From Acetatifactor sp. (GTDB lineage Bacteria > Bacillota > Clostridia > Lachnospirales > Lachnospiraceae), in contig JAEDDX010000095.1 in the NCBI GenBank assembly GCA_016293615.1, positions 1 to 6,594 on the forward strand: a DNA stretch of 6,594 bases, read 5' to 3'. The notes under the pieces are model-generated. The model ran no database searches and was not told the DNA's origin. It saw only the letters and a list, made by a program, of their open reading frames with translations. Shown in pieces: positions 3,345 to 6,594 of the stretch. The position numbers and the translations under genes are program-made. How positions within the stretch are numbered: position 1 is the first letter of the stretch; each line of letters opens with the position of its first letter.

Positions 3345-5168
3345 ATGAACAACAATCAGATGAGTGGAAAGCCCAGTATTGACCGTCCTTGGCTGCAGTA
3401 TTACCCGGAACCGATGCGTAATATGCAGATCCCGAGCCTCACGATCCGCGAATATCTTGAGCAGCGTACTCTGGAGGCTGGCAGACCGGCAATTGATTAT
3501 TATGGCAACACATTCTATTGGAATGATATCTGGGAAAATGTGGATGCTGTGGCAAAGTCGCTGAGAGCACTGGGCTTTGGCGAAGGGGACCGCATTCCGT
3601 CCTTCTTGCAGGCAGTACCGGAGCACCTGTTCCTGCTGCTCGGCGCTGAGAAGATCGGTGCAGCGCTGATCTGCCGCGATGATGAGCCGACCGAGCTGGC
3701 ATTCGCAATCCGCAAGTCCAAGGCTACGGTAGCCTTTGTACCGGACTATATCTCCAAGGAGGATGAGGATCTGTTCCATGCAGAGACTCCGCTTCAGCGC
3801 ATGGTAACGGTCTCGCCGTATACCTATGCAAAGAAGGAATGCATTCCGGAGCATGTAGCGAACAATCTCCGCGGCATGTATCCGCAGGAGACTGCATGTG
3901 ATCCGAACAATCTGACTTGGGAGCAGTTCCTTGCGCTGGGTAAGGACTACACCGGTGAGGTTGCGGCTCCGAGAGATCCGTCCCGTCCGGTTTATGGCGC
4001 ATATACCAGCGGTTCCACCGGCGTTTCCAAGCTGGTCATTCATTCCGCAGAAAATATGGTCGGCGTTGTTTATCAGATGGCATTCTACGCTCCGCCGGCA
4101 CATCCGCAGCAGAAGTGGCTGCACTTCATGCTGCCGCCGGCATTGATCGCAGTGACCGTATCCATGATGCTGTTCCCGCTGTCCGCTGGCAAGCTGCTGA
4201 TTCTGGATCCGTTCTGCCGCATGGAGGATTTTGATCTGGAGTTTATGCGTGTTCAGCCGAATTTCTGCCCGACGATTCCGATGATGTACTATGTCCTGAT
4301 GGACAGCAAGCGCATCCCGGCGGACTATGATATGAGCTTCTTCCTGGCTTCGGGTTCCGGCGCAGAGCCGCTCAATGACCGCAAGAATCGAGAGGTAGAG
4401 GCGTTTTTCCGCGCTCGCGGCTGTAATTTCACACTCAGCGCGGGCTACGGTATGAGTGAGGGCGGTTCCAACTTCACGATGCCGATGCCGCTGTTCCCGA
4501 TGGTGGACGGCTGCGTTGGTATGCCGATGCCGGCAATCAATATCAGCATCTGCGATCCGAACACCGATGAGGAACTGGGTTACGGCGAAATCGGCGAGAT
4601 CTGCAAGGCCGGTATTGGCAATATGCTGGGCTATCAGAGCGAGGAGCAGACCAGAGAGACGATGCGCGTTCATGCGGACGGTCAGACCTGGCTGCACACC
4701 GGTGACTACGGTTACATGACCAAGGAAGGCATTCTGCACGTTCTGGGACGCGGTCTGCCGGAGCGCGTCGGCGGCGGACACCTGTTCATGATGCGTATGG
4801 AGAGCCGTGTGGTTGAGGTTTCTGGTGTTAGCGATGCATTCTTTGTATTCGTACCGGATCAGGAGAACGACGGCTACTTTGTACCGTATCTGTACGTCAT
4901 TCTGGATGACGGCGTTGCACTGGAGGACATCGAGTCCGATATCCGCGCAGCGTTGGAGGAGCATGAGCAGCCGGCTGAGATCACGGTAATCAAGGAGCGC
5001 CCGTTCTTCCACTTCAAGACAAACCGCAAGGGGCTGACTGCCGAGATCCTGCGCCGCGGTCAGAAGGTTGCCGTAGCAGCAGAAGAGACGCAGCATCATG
5101 CAAAAATTAACCGAAAGGGTGCTGTCACGGAGACATCCAAGCGCAAGTCCCGTACTTCGGTTTTATAA
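3345..5168 (+). CDS. Class I adenylate-forming enzyme, acyl-CoA ligase-like
   Basis: This 607-residue ANL-superfamily (AMP-binding) protein should activate a carboxylic acid with ATP to an acyl-adenylate and pass it to CoA or another thiol. The phosphate-binding loop is YTSGSTGVSK (220-229), the adenine-contact motif is YGMSEGG (368-374), and HTGD (451-454) supplies Asp454, which normally binds ribose. The hinge motif is unusual: GRGLPERVGGGHLF (468-481) keeps Gly-Arg but lacks the usual acidic hinge residue. The C-terminal subdomain contains TNRKG (559-563), with Lys562 the best candidate for the catalytic lysine, though its alignment with the usual GK motif is uncertain. A basic tail rich in Lys and Arg (about 588-607) follows the catalytic fold. 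No signal peptide is present, so it is probably cytoplasmic. No carrier protein, thioesterase or pathway gene is adjacent, so the substrate cannot be inferred. A strong promoter, structured leader and terminator make it a single-gene unit. Confidence 0.88.
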   Translation: MNNNQMSGKPSIDRPWLQYYPEPMRNMQIPSLTIREYLEQRTLEAGRPAIDYYGNTFYWNDIWENVDAVAKSLRALGFGEGDRIPSFLQAVPEHLFLLLGAEKIGAALICRDDEPTELAFAIRKSKATVAFVPDYISKEDEDLFHAETPLQRMVTVSPYTYAKKECIPEHVANNLRGMYPQETACDPNNLTWEQFLALGKDYTGEVAAPRDPSRPVYGAYTSGSTGVSKLVIHSAENMVGVVYQMAFYAPPAHPQQKWLHFMLPPALIAVTVSMMLFPLSAGKLLILDPFCRMEDFDLEFMRVQPNFCPTIPMMYYVLMDSKRIPADYDMSFFLASGSGAEPLNDRKNREVEAFFRARGCNFTLSAGYGMSEGGSNFTMPMPLFPMVDGCVGMPMPAINISICDPNTDEELGYGEIGEICKAGIGNMLGYQSEEQTRETMRVHADGQTWLHTGDYGYMTKEGILHVLGRGLPERVGGGHLFMMRMESRVVEVSGVSDAFFVFVPDQENDGYFVPYLYVILDDGVALEDIESDIRAALEEHEQPAEITVIKERPFFHFKTNRKGLTAEILRRGQKVAVAAEETQHHAKINRKGAVTETSKRKSRTSVL

Positions 5169-5194
5169 TATATTACAACGGTAAGAAAGCACAT

Positions 5195-5225
5195 CGTCCG
5201 CGGCACAGCCGCGGACGTGCGTTTT
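5195..5225 (+). terminator. Intrinsic terminator after the ligase gene
   Basis: A perfect 10-bp GC-rich stem, CGTCCGCGGC (5195-5204) with GCCGCGGACG (5208-5217), closes on a 3-base loop ACA. Four T residues follow at 5222-5225. The T-run is short but the stem is very stable. Confidence 0.88.
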
Positions 5226-5284
5226 GCATATTGTGTCTTTCTACAACTCGTATCCAAATACTCTGAACGAAAGAAGGTAAGAGG

Positions 5285-6594
5285 ATGAAACAGAATTTAA
5301 AGAAGCTCCTTGTAATGCTGCTTGCGCTGGCAATTACAGTGGGCTCGTTCCCGACTGCTGCCCTGGCTGCTCCGGCTCAGGACGAGACTCCGGTGGCAAC
5401 GGAAGAGAACGCTGCAACTCCGTCTGCTGAGCAGGAAGAAGCAGCAGAGGATGAAGCTCAGCCGGCAGAGGAAACTCAGCCGGAGGAAACCGCCGAGCCG
5501 GAAACGGTCGCTGAGCCTGTAGCTCAGACTGAGACCGAGGGCGAGGCTGAGGTCGGCAGTGAAATGACCGAGGCGGAAGCGCAGGCATTGAACAACGATC
5601 TGAAGGAAAAGGTTACCGATGAGGTGTACAAGGGCAACAACGTTGTTGATGTCTCTGAGTACAATGCACCGGTCAAAAACGCTGAAAATGCGGCAGAAGA
5701 GGTCACCGAAGAGAATGCTGCGGTAACCGAGGCAAGCGTCGGCGTTGACGAAGACGGTAATGCAAATGTAATTGTTGCCGATGTCGATCCGGTCATGGAG
5801 ATGGCAATCGCAGAGGCCAATACGACTGCATACGGCGAGGAAGAGCAGAATCAGATTAAGGCAGCTTATGACGATTATTTTGCTTCCATCACCGGCGACA
5901 ATGCGCAGTACTTCGGTGTTCTGACTCCTTACTTCACCGCGAAGGAGACAAACGGCTATCCGATCAATGCGCTGCTGTCCGTTGCAAGTATCTCGCTTCA
6001 CGATGACGGCTACTACTATAATGACAAGAAGGATGAGAAGCAGTCTGCGCAGGATATCGTAGCGACGATTTCCGCGTTTACCACCGCAAATCAATTCGGC
6101 GTAAACTACTATGGTTCTCAGCTGATTGAAGCCAAAAATGAGGCGAAGTCTGTCCTCAGCGACAGCATGACGGTTCCGCAGAAGCTGCTGGCGCTGAATG
6201 ACTGGCTGGCACAGAAGGCAAGCTTCGACATGGCGTACATCATGAATTCGGGCAAGGAAAAAGGCGAAGAAACCCTCGTTGCCAAGGATCCGCAGGAGCA
6301 TCCGAAGAGACAGGAGATTATTGCTGCACTGAAGAGCCAGCTGAAGGAACAGTTCTTGGCGCAGGGCATGGATGACGCAACCGCAGAGGCATATGCAGGG
6401 CAGTATGCAGAGCAGATGGCGGACGGCGTGATCGGCGCATGGGAAGGCAACCAGTTTGGTATCCTGACCGACGCACACGAGAACAAAGGTGTCTGCATGG
6501 GCTATGCGTATGCGTATGCATATCTGGTTCAGTGGATGTTCCCGGATATCTACATGGAGAACGGTCAGTTCAAGGACTACAAGGAACTGAACTA
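5285..6594 (+). CDS. Secreted transglutaminase-like domain protein, N-terminal part
   Basis: The frame is open from ATG 5285 to the window edge (436 codons, 3' end missing). ATG is preceded by AAGAAGG at 5271-5277. Residues 1-28 form a classical Sec signal peptide: a lysine-rich start MKQNLKKLL, a hydrophobic core, and probable cleavage after ALA (26-28). Residues 29-85 are a low-complexity Ala/Glu/Pro/Thr segment, typical of an extended wall-spanning linker. A mixed region follows, with an Asp/Tyr-rich HDDGYYYNDKKDE stretch and a helical segment LLALNDWLAQKASFD resembling the part before transglutaminase cores. NKGVCMGYAYAYAYL places the putative nucleophile at Cys404, matching the GVCxGYA motif of transglutaminase-like proteins; the His and Asp partners would lie beyond the window. 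Such proteins act at the cell surface, often as cysteine proteases or crosslinking enzymes. The anchor type and exact reaction cannot be judged. No convincing promoter was found between the upstream terminator and the start. Confidence 0.85.
   Translation, partial: MKQNLKKLLVMLLALAITVGSFPTAALAAPAQDETPVATEENAATPSAEQEEAAEDEAQPAEETQPEETAEPETVAEPVAQTETEGEAEVGSEMTEAEAQALNNDLKEKVTDEVYKGNNVVDVSEYNAPVKNAENAAEEVTEENAAVTEASVGVDEDGNANVIVADVDPVMEMAIAEANTTAYGEEEQNQIKAAYDDYFASITGDNAQYFGVLTPYFTAKETNGYPINALLSVASISLHDDGYYYNDKKDEKQSAQDIVATISAFTTANQFGVNYYGSQLIEAKNEAKSVLSDSMTVPQKLLALNDWLAQKASFDMAYIMNSGKEKGEETLVAKDPQEHPKRQEIIAALKSQLKEQFLAQGMDDATAEAYAGQYAEQMADGVIGAWEGNQFGILTDAHENKGVCMGYAYAYAYLVQWMFPDIYMENGQFKDYKELN

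Noticed and set aside
3309..5099. A 596-codon open frame on the minus strand across the ligase gene
   Set aside because: It lies entirely antisense to a gene with clear ANL motifs; its translation is rich in Arg, His and Leu with no domain-like pattern, as expected from the complement of a biased coding sequence.
5297..6478. A 393-codon minus-strand open frame across the transglutaminase-like gene
   Set aside because: It is a composition shadow of the Ala/Glu-rich coding strand. The + strand frame has a ribosome-binding site, signal peptide and catalytic motif.

Overview
The window comes from an endospore-forming member of the Clostridia, most likely a gut Oscillospirales-type organism. The grounds are an unmistakable spo0A, the tail of spoIVB upstream of it, and neighbouring genes with moderately GC-rich codons. 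The genus assignment is inference.

Left edge (1-169): the last 39 codons of spoIVB, the sporulation signalling protease, end in a strong intrinsic terminator. In many spore formers spo0A follows spoIVB almost directly. Here about 2.1 kb separates them, and much of it looks foreign to its surroundings. Spot counts of 60-base lines give 18/60 G+C at 661-720 and 25/60 at 1201-1260, against 32/60 inside spo0A (2521-2580) and 34/60 inside the ligase gene (4681-4740).

AT-rich interval (170-2000): this holds a helically phased array of TTGAC/TTTAC boxes (186-248), a stretch resembling a broken gene (356-669), five 10-bp direct repeats (676-725) just upstream of a good vegetative promoter (754-783), an unrecognised acidic 81-residue ORF (821-1066), and an OmpR/PhoB-family response regulator (1161-1850) with no histidine kinase beside it. 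The arrays resemble response-regulator and Spo0A binding sites, so the interval may be a small regulatory cassette inserted at the master sporulation locus. That reading is inference.

spo0A (2206-2979): its upstream region carries three exact TGNCGAA Spo0A boxes, a likely promoter and two TCGTA...TACGA dyads. The gene ends in a clear terminator.

Right side (3034-6594): a consensus extended -10 promoter, a roughly 165-base leader with a large dyad and a smaller hairpin, then a 607-residue adenylate-forming (acyl-CoA ligase-like) enzyme of unknown substrate with its own terminator. Last is the start of a secreted, Glu/Pro-rich protein leading into a transglutaminase-like domain, which runs off the window. 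All genes lie on the + strand. Intrinsic terminators separate spoIVB, spo0A and the ligase into separate units. No RNA genes, CRISPR arrays, insertion sequences or transposases were seen.
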